Shown here piece by piece: positions 8,588 through 16,136 of a DNA stretch of 64,000 nt. This DNA comes from Amorphus sp040750475 (lineage in GTDB: Bacteria; Pseudomonadota; Alphaproteobacteria; Rhizobiales; Amorphaceae), in assembly GCF_040750475.1 (NCBI RefSeq), contig NZ_JABJVY010000011.1, positions 94,861 to 158,860 on the forward strand, read 5' to 3'. The notes beneath the pieces were generated by a model. It did not search any database. It saw only the letters and a list, made by a program, of their open reading frames with translations, and was not told where the DNA came from. The position numbers and the translations under genes were made by a program. The first letter of the stretch is position 1. Every line of letters starts with the position of its first letter.

Positions 8588-9118
8588 ATGGGCACTGAAC
8601 GCGAGCCGATCCTGCGGCAGCCTTACCACGAGACGGTGACGACCGAGACTTATCACGAGGCGATGAGCCGGCTCGGCGCGGCTGTCTCGATCGTGACGAC
8701 CGACGGGCCGGCGGGGCGCTGCGGCCTCACGGTCTCGTCGGTGACATCGGTCTCCGACCATCCGCCGATCGTGCTGACCTGCATCAACCAAAACGCCCGG
8801 ACCTGCGAGATCCTGACCCGGAATAGCGTGTTCGCCGTCAACGTGCTGGGCGCCGGCAGCGAAACGCTGTCGAACGCCTTTGCGGGGCGGCATGGCTACG
8901 CCATCGAGGAGCGCTTCGCCCAGGGCGAGTGGTGCGATCACATCGAGGGAACCGGCGCGCCGGTCTTGCACGGTTCCCGCGTGACCCTCGATTGCAAAGT
9001 CGTCGACCGGATCGATTCCGGCACCCACCGCGTGTTCTTCGGGCAGGTCATCGCGCTGCATTTCGGCGGCGAGACTCCTGCCCTGCTCTATCTGGACCGT
9101 GGCTACCGGGCGCTGTGA
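8588..9118 (+). CDS. Flavin reductase (HpaC/DIM6-NTAB family)
   Basis: A 176-residue flavin:NAD(P)H reductase-like protein. It shows the usual features of the FMN-binding split-barrel family: 'TYHEAMSRLGAAVSIVTT' at the start, 'GLTVSSVTSVSDHPPIVLTCI' in the flavin-binding region, and 'FAVNVLG'. These enzymes supply reduced flavin to two-component monooxygenases. I chose ATG 8588 because AAGGGGG precedes it at the right distance. The frame extends upstream to 8492 but lacks a ribosome site there. No partner oxygenase (HpaB type) lies next to it, so its partner must be elsewhere. The nearest FAD monooxygenase, at 35075, is a single-component type. Confidence 0.82.
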   Translation: MGTEREPILRQPYHETVTTETYHEAMSRLGAAVSIVTTDGPAGRCGLTVSSVTSVSDHPPIVLTCINQNARTCEILTRNSVFAVNVLGAGSETLSNAFAGRHGYAIEERFAQGEWCDHIEGTGAPVLHGSRVTLDCKVVDRIDSGTHRVFFGQVIALHFGGETPALLYLDRGYRAL

Positions 9119-9223
9119 GCGGGTTCACGGGAAGGATTTCGCGCTCACGCCCGCTCGCACCCCGTGCAGCTCCGCCAGACGAATGGGAATCGGCTTTTTG
9201 TCCCAGTCCTCTCCAAGATGCCT

Positions 9224-10072
9224 CTACGCTTCGGCAACCACCGGATTGCGCAGCGTTCCGACGCCGGAGATCTCGACCTCCACGACGTCGCCGTCCTTCA
9301 TATAGACCGGCGGTTGGCGCTTGAAGCCGACGCCGCCCGGCGTACCGGTCACGATGACGTCGCCGGGCTCCAGCGGCAGCACGGTGGAGATATAGGAGAT
9401 CAGCGCCGGAATCGGAGTGATCAGAAGGTCCGTCGTCGCCTGCTGCATGACGGTCCCGTTGAGCCGGGTCGTGAGCGTGAGCGCGGCGGGATCGGGGATC
9501 TCGTCGGCCGTCACCATCCACGGCCCGAAGCCGCCGGTCGCGACGAAATTCTTGCCCGGGAAGAACTGGCTGGTGTGGCCCTGCCAATCGCGGATGCTGC
9601 CGTCATTGTAGCAGGAATAGCCGGCGACATGGCTTAGCGCATCGGCCTCCGCGATCCGGCGGCCGGCCTTGCCGATGATAACGGCGAGTTCGCCCTCATA
9701 GTCGAACTTGTCGGATTCCCGTGGCTTCACCAACGGCTCGCCGTGGCCGATCTGGCTTTCCGGATAGCGCGTGAACAGCGTGGGATGGGCGGTCACGCTA
9801 CGGCCGGTCTCCGCCACGTGGTCGTGATAGTTAAGACCGACGCAGATGATCTTGCCCGGATCGGTGATCACCGGCTCGAAGCTGACGTCGGAGAGCCGCA
9901 CGTCGGGCGAGGCGTATTCGGCAACCGTGGTGATCGGATCCAGGCCGTCGGTCGCCAGCAGCGCCTTCAGGGTCGGCGCATCGTCGACGCGACTGGCAAG
10001 GTCAATGATCGCATCCTCCTTCACGATGCCGTAGCCGGATCTTCCCTTCCAGCTGTACGAAACGAGCTTCAT
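9224..10072 (-). CDS. Fumarylacetoacetate hydrolase (FAH) family protein
   Basis: A 282-residue protein of the FAH superfamily. The metal-site and active-site signature is visible: 'KIICVGLNYHDHVAETG' before the catalytic domain, 'DYEGELAVIIGK' with the metal-binding acidic residues, and 'PGDVIVTGTPGGVGF' near the C-terminus. Members hydrolyse or decarboxylate beta-diketo or oxo-dienoate acids, as in HpaG and 2-hydroxyhepta-2,4-dienedioate isomerase, or act as oxaloacetate decarboxylases. It converges on the flavin reductase with a 105-bp gap. It could process a ring-cleavage product from the aromatic island nearby, but that is inference. Exact substrate cannot be named. Confidence 0.85.
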   Translation of the reverse strand: MKLVSYSWKGRSGYGIVKEDAIIDLASRVDDAPTLKALLATDGLDPITTVAEYASPDVRLSDVSFEPVITDPGKIICVGLNYHDHVAETGRSVTAHPTLFTRYPESQIGHGEPLVKPRESDKFDYEGELAVIIGKAGRRIAEADALSHVAGYSCYNDGSIRDWQGHTSQFFPGKNFVATGGFGPWMVTADEIPDPAALTLTTRLNGTVMQQATTDLLITPIPALISYISTVLPLEPGDVIVTGTPGGVGFKRQPPVYMKDGDVVEVEISGVGTLRNPVVAEA

Positions 10073-10236
10073 AAGCCTCTGCCTTTATCATTGGTGCGTT
10101 CTGATTGGCCGGCGACCGAGGTTGGAGCTTCGGGTCACCGGGCGCGCGACTGTAGCGATTCAAAAGCTTAATCGCCATCGCGCCCCGCCGATATCGGAGT
10201 AGCCAAGTCCGCTAAAGACCGCGACAATAGACGCTG

Positions 10237-12369
10237 ATGAGTCCTGATCCTGCCCCGTCTCCCGTCACTGTCGCGCACGAGTTGCCGCGCCGCCTCCGCG
10301 TCAAGCTTCCAGCTCTCCGTCGGCACGCCGTGGACACAACACCGCTCGAGCGCGCCCTGTCGGCGATCGACGGCGTGCGCTCCGTTCGTATCAACGCAAA
10401 GGCGGCCAGCGTTGCGATCGAGCACGACGGCCGGGCGGCAACACGGCAGACAATCCTGGATCGCCTTAGCCGGTTCGACGACGCCACGCTGCCCGCGCGC
10501 CAATCCACCCGCGCCGGGCCGAAAGGCCTGGTCGCCCTGGCAATGCGACCAGCGATCCTGGCAGCGCTGGTGGTACTGCCGCCACCGCTGCGCCTCGCAC
10601 TCACCTGGGTGACGGTCGGCCCACGGGTCCTGCGCGGCGCGCACGCGTTGGTGACCAGGGGCCTGACCGTGGAGGTTCTGGACGCGCTTGCCGTCGGCCT
10701 CGGCGCCGCCCGCGGACAGGCCGTCACGGCGGTGATGACCGACACTTTGATGGGCGGCGGCGAATATCTCGAGGCGACCACGGAGCGCCACTCCGAAGAG
10801 ATCCTGGAGGATCTGCTTACCCCGCATCCACATGCCGTCTGGGTCGAACGGGACGGAAGCGCCTGCGAGGTGCCGTTCGAAACGGTGGCGGAGGGCGACG
10901 TCGTGCTGGTCACAGCGGGTGAACTGGTCGCGGTCGACGGAACGGTCCTCGACGGCACCGCGCTGGTCAATCAGGCTTCCGTCACCGGCGAAAGCGTCCC
11001 CGTCCGCAAGGAAGCCGGCGCACAGGTGATTGCCGGCAGCGTGCTGGAGAGCGGACGGCTACGGCTCAAAGCCGAGCAGGTCGGCGATGCGACGACCACG
11101 GCTCGCATCGCCTCCTTCATCCGCGACTCCCTCACCGCCTCGACGGAAACGGAGCGCGTCGCGGAGAAATATGCCGACAAGCGCGTCGCCTTCACCGTCG
11201 GGCTCGGTGTGATCACCTTTCTCCTGACCCGCGATATCAACCGTCTCGTGTCGGTGTTCCTGATCGATTACGCCTGCGCCATCAAGCTGAGCGCACCGGT
11301 GGCGATCCGCTCCACGATGGCCCAGGGCGCCAAGCGCGGCGTCCTGATCAAGGGCGGTCCCAGCATCGAACAGCTTTCGAAGGCCGACACCTTCGTGTTC
11401 GACAAGACCGGCACGCTCACGCGCGGCACCCTCACCGTTACCGACATGGTGCCGCTGAGCCCCGACGACTGGCCGGAAGAGCGGCTGTTCACGCTCGCCG
11501 CCTCGGTCGAGGAGCACACCCGCCATCCGATCGCCAGGGCGATCGTGGAGGAAGCCCATCGCCGCCACGTGGGCCACATCAGCCATGGCGACATCGACGT
11601 GGAGCTCGCCCACGGCCTGAAGACGACGGTGGACACGAAAGAGGTTTTGATCGGCAGCCGGCACTTTCTGGAGGACCATCACGGCATCGGCTTTTCCACC
11701 TTCGATGCCGTCGTGGACCGGCTCTCCGCAGAGGGGAAGCTGTTGTTGTTCGCGGCCGCCGACCACCGGCCGATCGGCATCATCGGGCTTCGCGACGAAC
11801 TCCGGCCCGACGCGATCGAGACGATGCAGCGGCTGAGGACGGCCGGCGCGGGTGACCTGGTCTTGTTGTCCGGCGACCGCGAAGCGCGTGCGGATGCGCT
11901 CGGCCACGCGCTCGGCATGGACCGCGTGATCGCGGAGCTGGAGCCGAAGCAGAAGGCGGAAATCGTGGCGGATCTCAAGGCCCGTGGCCGCGGCGTCGTC
12001 TTCGTGGGCGACGGCGTCAACGATGCTCCGGCGCTGGTGACCGCGAACGTGGGCATCTCCATGCCCCAGGGCGCCGACATCGCCCGCGCGACCGCCGACG
12101 TGCTGCTGATGGAGGATCGGCTGGCCGCCGTCGCCGATGTGCGCGAAGCGGCAGCCCAGGCGATGCGGGTGATCCGAGTAAATTTCAATCTCGCGATCGG
12201 GATCAACACCGCCCTGTTCGCGCTCGCCTCGCTTGGGCGGCTGTCGCCGGTCGCGGCCGCGGCCCTTCACAACGGCTCCACCATCGCCCTCCTAGGCTAC
12301 GCCTTGACCGCGACGCGGTTTCCGAAGAAAGCCACGCAAGAGACCATCAATCGATCAGCCTCGTCCTGA
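10237..12369 (+). CDS. P1B-type heavy-metal-transporting ATPase with atypical membrane metal motif
   Basis: A 710-residue P-type ATPase. It has an N-terminal ferredoxin-like region (about 15-75) that looks like a metal-binding domain without CXXC, the TGES actuator motif at 250-253, the phosphorylated DKTGT at 389-393, the HP dipeptide at 430-431 typical of P1B pumps, and GDGVND at 591-596. The intramembrane metal motif, usually CPC, reads Tyr-Ala-Cys (345-347) followed by AIKLSAP. Only one cysteine is therefore kept and the proline is displaced. The cargo cannot be assigned to copper or zinc with confidence and could be manganese, iron or another divalent ion. The next gene, a methyltransferase, follows 23 bases downstream. 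Confidence 0.9.
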   Translation: MSPDPAPSPVTVAHELPRRLRVKLPALRRHAVDTTPLERALSAIDGVRSVRINAKAASVAIEHDGRAATRQTILDRLSRFDDATLPARQSTRAGPKGLVALAMRPAILAALVVLPPPLRLALTWVTVGPRVLRGAHALVTRGLTVEVLDALAVGLGAARGQAVTAVMTDTLMGGGEYLEATTERHSEEILEDLLTPHPHAVWVERDGSACEVPFETVAEGDVVLVTAGELVAVDGTVLDGTALVNQASVTGESVPVRKEAGAQVIAGSVLESGRLRLKAEQVGDATTTARIASFIRDSLTASTETERVAEKYADKRVAFTVGLGVITFLLTRDINRLVSVFLIDYACAIKLSAPVAIRSTMAQGAKRGVLIKGGPSIEQLSKADTFVFDKTGTLTRGTLTVTDMVPLSPDDWPEERLFTLAASVEEHTRHPIARAIVEEAHRRHVGHISHGDIDVELAHGLKTTVDTKEVLIGSRHFLEDHHGIGFSTFDAVVDRLSAEGKLLLFAAADHRPIGIIGLRDELRPDAIETMQRLRTAGAGDLVLLSGDREARADALGHALGMDRVIAELEPKQKAEIVADLKARGRGVVFVGDGVNDAPALVTANVGISMPQGADIARATADVLLMEDRLAAVADVREAAAQAMRVIRVNFNLAIGINTALFALASLGRLSPVAAAALHNGSTIALLGYALTATRFPKKATQETINRSASS

Positions 12370-12392
12370 CCGACCCATCGAGCGGAGGCCGA

Positions 12393-12998
12393 ATGTCCGA
12401 CGATCTGCGTAACCACGCACCCGCTGCCGACCGCAACAAGGAGGCGATCCTTGCCGTCCTGCGCAAGGTGCTGCCGCCCTCTGGCGAAGTGCTGGAGATT
12501 GCCAGCGGCACCGGCCAGCACATTGCGCATTTCGCCGAGAACCTGCCAGCGCTCTCGTTCCAGCCAAGTGAACCGGACGTCGGCCAACACACCTCGATCC
12601 ATGCCTGGGCAACCCAGGTCAGCGCGACCAATGTCCGCGCGCCAATCGCCCTCGACGTCATCGCAGGACCCTGGCCGGAGATCCGCGTAGACGCCGTCCT
12701 GTCCGCCAACATGATCCACATCGCGCCCTGGGCGGCGACCCCGGCCTTGATGCAAGGGGCCGCCCGGATCCTGCGCCCAGGCGGGGTGTTGGTTCTCTAC
12801 GGACCCTATCTGCGCGATGGCCACGAGACAGCGCCCTCCAATCTCGCCTTCGATGCCGATCTGAAGGCGCGCAATCCGTCCTGGGGCCTGCGGCGTCTGG
12901 AAGACGTGGAGGCAGAAGCGAACAAGGCGGGCTTCGAGCTGGAGCGCGTGGAAGAGATGCCCGCGAACAATCTAACGGTGGTGTTCCGCAAGAGCTGA
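12393..12998 (+). CDS. DUF938 family SAM-dependent methyltransferase
   Basis: A 201-residue protein matching the DUF938/METTL26 family in length and features. It starts 'NHAPAADRNKEAILAVL', then has the SAM-binding glycine loop 'VLEIASGTGQH' and 'QPSEPD' at the end of the second strand. Later 'ANMIHIAPW' and 'GPYLRDG' are also family hallmarks. Substrate and role are unknown for the family. The start ATG follows a strong AGCGGAGG site. It probably shares a transcript with the metal ATPase just upstream. Confidence 0.88.
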   Translation: MSDDLRNHAPAADRNKEAILAVLRKVLPPSGEVLEIASGTGQHIAHFAENLPALSFQPSEPDVGQHTSIHAWATQVSATNVRAPIALDVIAGPWPEIRVDAVLSANMIHIAPWAATPALMQGAARILRPGGVLVLYGPYLRDGHETAPSNLAFDADLKARNPSWGLRRLEDVEAEANKAGFELERVEEMPANNLTVVFRKS

Positions 12999-13099
12999 CC
13001 CACCGCAACCGCGATCCGACGACGCAGGCTTGGATCGATTGTGCGGGCGGTGCGTTCTGTCCGCGCGGGGGGCTCGTTCGGAGCAAACAGGAGCCACCG

Positions 13100-13855
13100 A
13101 TGCAACGCTTCAAGGACAAGGTCGTGATCGTCACCGGAGCCGGATCGGGAATCGGTGCGGCCACCGCCCGCCGATTTTCCAGCGAAGGCGCGAACGTGGT
13201 TCTCGTCAGCCGGTCCCAGACGGCCGCCGAGGTCGCCTCCGAACTGCCGAAGGAACGGACATTGGCGATGGAAGTGGACGTCTCCAAGCCCGGGTCCGGC
13301 GACGCGATGATATCGGAGACGCGCGACCGGTTCGGACAGCTCGACGTGATCGTGAACAATGCCGGCGTGGTGGAAACAGGCCCGCCAGAGGCGTTCAGCG
13401 ATCAGCAGTGGACGTCTGTCGTGGCGACGGATCTCGACGGTGTCTTCTATGGCTGCCGCGCCGCGATCCCCGAGTTGGAAAAGACCAAGGGCTCGATCGT
13501 CAACACGGCATCGGTCTCAGGCGTCGGCGGCGACTGGGGCATGCTGCCCTACAATGCCGCCAAGGGTGGCGTGGTCAACCTGACCCGCGCGCTCGCTCTC
13601 GACCTGGGCGAGCGCGGCATTCGCGTCAACGCGGTCTGTCCGACCGCGACGCGTACGCGCCTGACGGAAGACATGATGCAGGACGAGGAAGAAATGGCGA
13701 AGTTTCGCGAGCGGATCGCGCTCCGCCGTCCCTGCGAACCGGAAGAAGTGGCCACCGTGATCGCCTTCCTCGCCAGCGACGATGCGAGCTTCGTAACCGG
13801 CGCCAACATCCCCGTCGACGGGGGACTCACCGCCTCCAACGGCCAGCCGGCCTGA
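13100..13855 (+). CDS. Short-chain dehydrogenase/reductase
   Basis: A 251-residue classical SDR. The cofactor loop is TGAGSGIG near residues 13-20, 'NNAG' is present, and the catalytic Ser (TASVSGV) and Tyr151-x3-Lys155 are in place. The C-terminal 'GANIPVDGGLTASNG' is typical of 3-oxoacyl-ACP-reductase-like and glucose-dehydrogenase-like SDRs. The start is preceded by CAGGAG. Its substrate is unknown, and the metal-related neighbours on either side give no clue. It converges with the MerR gene with a gap of 3 bases. Confidence 0.88.
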   Translation: MQRFKDKVVIVTGAGSGIGAATARRFSSEGANVVLVSRSQTAAEVASELPKERTLAMEVDVSKPGSGDAMISETRDRFGQLDVIVNNAGVVETGPPEAFSDQQWTSVVATDLDGVFYGCRAAIPELEKTKGSIVNTASVSGVGGDWGMLPYNAAKGGVVNLTRALALDLGERGIRVNAVCPTATRTRLTEDMMQDEEEMAKFRERIALRRPCEPEEVATVIAFLASDDASFVTGANIPVDGGLTASNGQPA

Positions 13856-13858
13856 CGA

Positions 13859-14254
13859 TCAAGGCGCCAGCGCATCGAGAATACGGCAGTCGGCAACGGT
13901 TCCCCGGCGGCACTGATCGAGCAGATCCGTCAACTCGTCGCGAAGCGCGGTGAGATTTCTGATCTTGCGCTCGATCGCCGCTAGGTTCTGACGCGCAATC
14001 ACGTCGACGGCCTCGCAGGAGCGGTCGCGCTCATCGGACAAGCTCAACAGTTCGCGGATCTGATCGAGCGAAAAGCCGAGATCCCGTGCCCGGCGGACAA
14101 AGCTCAAGCGCCCGAGATGGGCTTCGTCATAGCTGCGGTAATTGCCCGCCGTCCGTGCCGGCGCCTGAAGCAGGCCGATCCGCTCATAGTAGCGGATCGT
14201 CTCGACCTTGGTACCGGTCCGCTGGGCGAGGTCGCCGATAGAGATATGTGCCAT
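13859..14254 (-). CDS. MerR-family metal-responsive transcriptional regulator
   Basis: A 131-residue regulator with the MerR winged helix at the N-terminus ('IGDLAQRTGTKVETIRYYERIGLL'), a dimerising helix, and metal-ligand cysteines at 80, 115 and 123 in positions like those of ZntR, CadR and related sensors. It is divergent from a cation transporter, and the promoter between them has the exact geometry of a MerR-controlled promoter. It most likely senses a divalent metal such as zinc, cadmium, cobalt or lead and activates the exporter. The metal cannot be fixed from sequence. Confidence 0.92.
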   Translation of the reverse strand: MAHISIGDLAQRTGTKVETIRYYERIGLLQAPARTAGNYRSYDEAHLGRLSFVRRARDLGFSLDQIRELLSLSDERDRSCEAVDVIARQNLAAIERKIRNLTALRDELTDLLDQCRRGTVADCRILDALAP

Positions 14255-14257
14255 GGC

Positions 14258-14288
14258 TTGACCCTGTAGTGACTACAGGGTCCATATG
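14258..14288 (+). promoter_or_regulatory. MerR-type promoter and operator for the cation transporter
   Basis: A -35 box TTGACC (14258-14263) and a -10-like CATATG (14283-14288) are separated by exactly 19 bp, the overlong spacing that makes MerR-family promoters activator-dependent. A perfect inverted repeat with 10-bp arms, GACCCTGTAG and CTACAGGGTC around TGA (14260-14282), fills the spacer. It begins only 6 bases from the merR start codon, so the regulator probably also controls its own gene. Confidence 0.88.
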
Positions 14289-14320
14289 GGTGACCGGCTT
14301 ACGTTCGAACAGGTGAGGCA

Positions 14321-14983
14321 ATGGCCGGTTGTTGCCACGATACAGATTGCGGATCAGAAAACGGCGAGCGGCCAGCCGCCGGCTGGCGCCGGGTTCTCTG
14401 GATCGCCCTTGCGATCAACGGCGCGATGTTCCTGGCGGAGATCATCGCCGGCGTCGCGGCCGGATCGGCCTCGCTTCAAGCGGACGCAATCGATTTCCTC
14501 GGGGACACCGCCAACTACGCGATCAGCCTCGGCGTAGCCGGGCTCGCGCTGCAATGGCGGGCCCGCGCGGCGCTCGTAAAGGGCGGCTCACTCGCAGGAC
14601 TCGGCCTACTCGTTTTAGCAACTACAGCCTGGCACGCCGTGGCGGGCACTCTGCCGCAAGCAGAGACAATGGGGATCGTCGGTGTCCTGGCGCTTCTGGC
14701 CAACGCAGGCGTCGCCCTGCTCCTGTTCCGCTTTCGCACCGGCGACGCAAACATGCGGTCGGTCTGGATCTGCTCGCGCAATGACGTAATCGGAAACCTG
14801 GCCGTCCTGGCCGCCGCTGCCGGGGTGTTCGGCACCGGAACCGCCTGGCCCGACTTGATCGTCGCCGCAATCATGGCGACGCTGGGCGTGACGGGCGGCT
14901 GGCACATCATCCGGCATGCTCGCCGTGAGCTCCAGACGACAGATGCCGCTGAGACACTCGCACAGCCGACCCACGCCCTTTGA
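14321..14983 (+). CDS. Cation diffusion facilitator-type metal transporter
   Basis: A 220-residue membrane protein with about six helices. The N-terminus carries a small metal-binding patch (Cys4, Cys5, His6, Cys10). Paired acidic residues in the second helix (QADAIDFLGDTANYAISL) and the Asn-Asp pair in the fifth (SRNDVIGNL) are the expected transport-site positions of CDF proteins. It lacks the long cytoplasmic C-terminal domain, so it is a short CDF, as in many 'cation transporter' proteins encoded next to MerR regulators. ATG 14321 is preceded by AGGTGAGG. Its expression is very probably switched on by metal through the divergent MerR protein. Confidence 0.85.
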   Translation: MAGCCHDTDCGSENGERPAAGWRRVLWIALAINGAMFLAEIIAGVAAGSASLQADAIDFLGDTANYAISLGVAGLALQWRARAALVKGGSLAGLGLLVLATTAWHAVAGTLPQAETMGIVGVLALLANAGVALLLFRFRTGDANMRSVWICSRNDVIGNLAVLAAAAGVFGTGTAWPDLIVAAIMATLGVTGGWHIIRHARRELQTTDAAETLAQPTHAL

Positions 14984-15002
14984 GGACCGGCTGCGCGAAT
15001 CT

Positions 15003-15395
15003 TTAGAGGTGCGCGATCGCGTCAACCTCGACCAGCAACCCTTCCTGGATAAAGCCCGAGACCTCCAGAAAGGTCGATGCCGGCAGCGGCTCCGCGATGA
15101 AGACCTCTTTGCGGGCGGCGCTGACCTCCGCGCGCTGGGTCATGTCGGTGACATAGATCGTCAGCTTGACGATCCGCTCCCGGGCACCTCCGGCGGCTTC
15201 GATCAGTGCGACAGTGCGACGAAGCGCCTCGCGGGTCTGCTCCAGCATCGAGTTCCCGCCCACGATGCCGTCCGGCCCGCCGGCATGCATGCCCGAAACG
15301 TAGACGATGTTGTCGACCACCACGGCATTGGAAAACACGCCCGGCGGCGGTGACGGCACATCCGGTGCGGAGACGGCTCTGATCTCGGACGCCAT
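15003..15395 (-). CDS. RidA (YjgF/UK114) family protein lacking the catalytic arginine
   Basis: A 130-residue RidA-family protein. The C-terminal signature is 'LPASTFLEV' where canonical imine deaminases have 'PARS.VEV', so the arginine that binds the 2-iminoacid carboxylate is replaced by serine. Glu is kept in 'VEVDAIA'. It therefore belongs to one of the divergent Rid subgroups often found in catabolic clusters, where members may act on ring-cleavage amines such as 2-aminomuconate. It is co-directional with, and 3 bases from, the small gene upstream. Substrate unknown. Confidence 0.88.
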   Translation of the reverse strand: MASEIRAVSAPDVPSPPPGVFSNAVVVDNIVYVSGMHAGGPDGIVGGNSMLEQTREALRRTVALIEAAGGARERIVKLTIYVTDMTQRAEVSAARKEVFIAEPLPASTFLEVSGFIQEGLLVEVDAIAHL

Positions 15396-15398
15396 GAA

Positions 15399-15722
15399 TC
15401 AGTCCCGCCCCGTCTTTTCTTTCCATTCCCGCGTCAGCCGCTCGCGCACGGGAAGAAAATCGTAGGTCGGGAAGAACTCGGTGGAGAACACGCCCCAGGC
15501 CCGGCGCTCCAGCTCGACGTTCACCTTCGGCAGGATTTCCGGCGGCATCTTGAGGGTAACCACCTGCCCGATGCCCATCACCACATTCCACGACAATATT
15601 TCCGCACCCTCGGGCGGGAAGCCCGTCCACCACTCTTGATCGGAGAGATGTTCCTGAATCTCCTCAAGGTTTTGGGACTGATCGTGTCTCAGAAAGACCG
15701 TGAGCATGATGTGATCTGTCAT
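15399..15722 (-). CDS. Hypothetical protein, possible small ferredoxin-like-fold enzyme of the catabolic island
   Basis: A 107-residue protein beginning MTDHIMLTVFLRHDQ, with a C-terminal charged helix. An alternative start at 15734 adds four residues. The alternation of strands and helices and the size suggest a dimeric alpha/beta-barrel fold like muconolactone isomerase, but I see no diagnostic residues. It is encoded immediately before the RidA-like gene and is divergent from the Rieske oxygenase operon across a promoter region with an operator, so it probably takes part in the same pathway. Confidence 0.6.
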   Translation of the reverse strand: MTDHIMLTVFLRHDQSQNLEEIQEHLSDQEWWTGFPPEGAEILSWNVVMGIGQVVTLKMPPEILPKVNVELERRAWGVFSTEFFPTYDFLPVRERLTREWKEKTGRD

Positions 15723-15802
15723 GGGCACCCGCATTCGCCGATCCGGCGTCCTTAGAAAAGATGTTGCTTGGATACCAATCTTGAGCCACTATAGCAAATA
15801 AC

Positions 15803-15825
15803 GAACGTATCGTTCAATAATGAAC
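15803..15825. promoter_or_regulatory. Three-half-site operator upstream of the Rieske oxygenase operon (site 1)
   Basis: GAAC (15803-15806), five bases, GTTC (15812-15815), six bases, GAAC (15822-15825). The same arrangement recurs at 21172 and 35037. A palindrome plus a third repeat is the operator layout known for IclR-family activators of aromatic catabolism (PcaU, PobR of Acinetobacter), and two IclR regulators are encoded in the island. It lies between the divergent 15722 and 15844 starts and could serve both. Confidence 0.7.
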
Positions 15826-15843
15826 ATTTTCCGGAGACTTCCG

Positions 15844-16104
15844 ATGCAGGATCCCGCCCTTAAGAACCAGTCGCGCGGCCGCCCGCTGACCGAAGCTGAG
15901 GCCACGCTCGCCGCGGATTTGGAGAGCATCTACGAGCGCGGCATTCACGACTTCGCCGTGGTCGTGGACGAGCTGAACAAGAAAGGCACGCGTCGGCCGT
16001 CCGGTGACACCGGCGCTTGGACGCTGGATGTGTTCGAGGCCGAGCTGAAGGCGATCAACGCCTCCCACGACGCCGCCTACGAGGAAAACGGGATCGGCGC
16101 CTAA
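15844..16104 (+). CDS. Small recombinase-like helix-turn-helix protein
   Basis: An 86-residue protein with 'GRPLTEAEATLAADLESIYERGIHDFAVVVDELNKKGTRRPSG', which resembles the helix-turn-helix region of serine recombinases (the part that reads 'LN..G..TP.G..W'). The catalytic recombinase domain is absent. I chose ATG 15844 because CCGGAG precedes it. An ATG at 15820 lies inside the operator. It is followed after 32 bases by the Rieske oxygenase gene. Whether it binds DNA, or serves as a small accessory subunit of the oxygenase, cannot be told. Confidence 0.65.
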   Translation: MQDPALKNQSRGRPLTEAEATLAADLESIYERGIHDFAVVVDELNKKGTRRPSGDTGAWTLDVFEAELKAINASHDAAYEENGIGA

Positions 16105-16136
16105 TCTAAGCGCTGACGATTCGGGGACCATCTGCC

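Noticed and set aside
15844..16104. Serine recombinase, as a sign of a mobile element
   Set aside because: Only an HTH-like segment is present, without the catalytic domain, and no inverted repeats or other mobility genes flank it.
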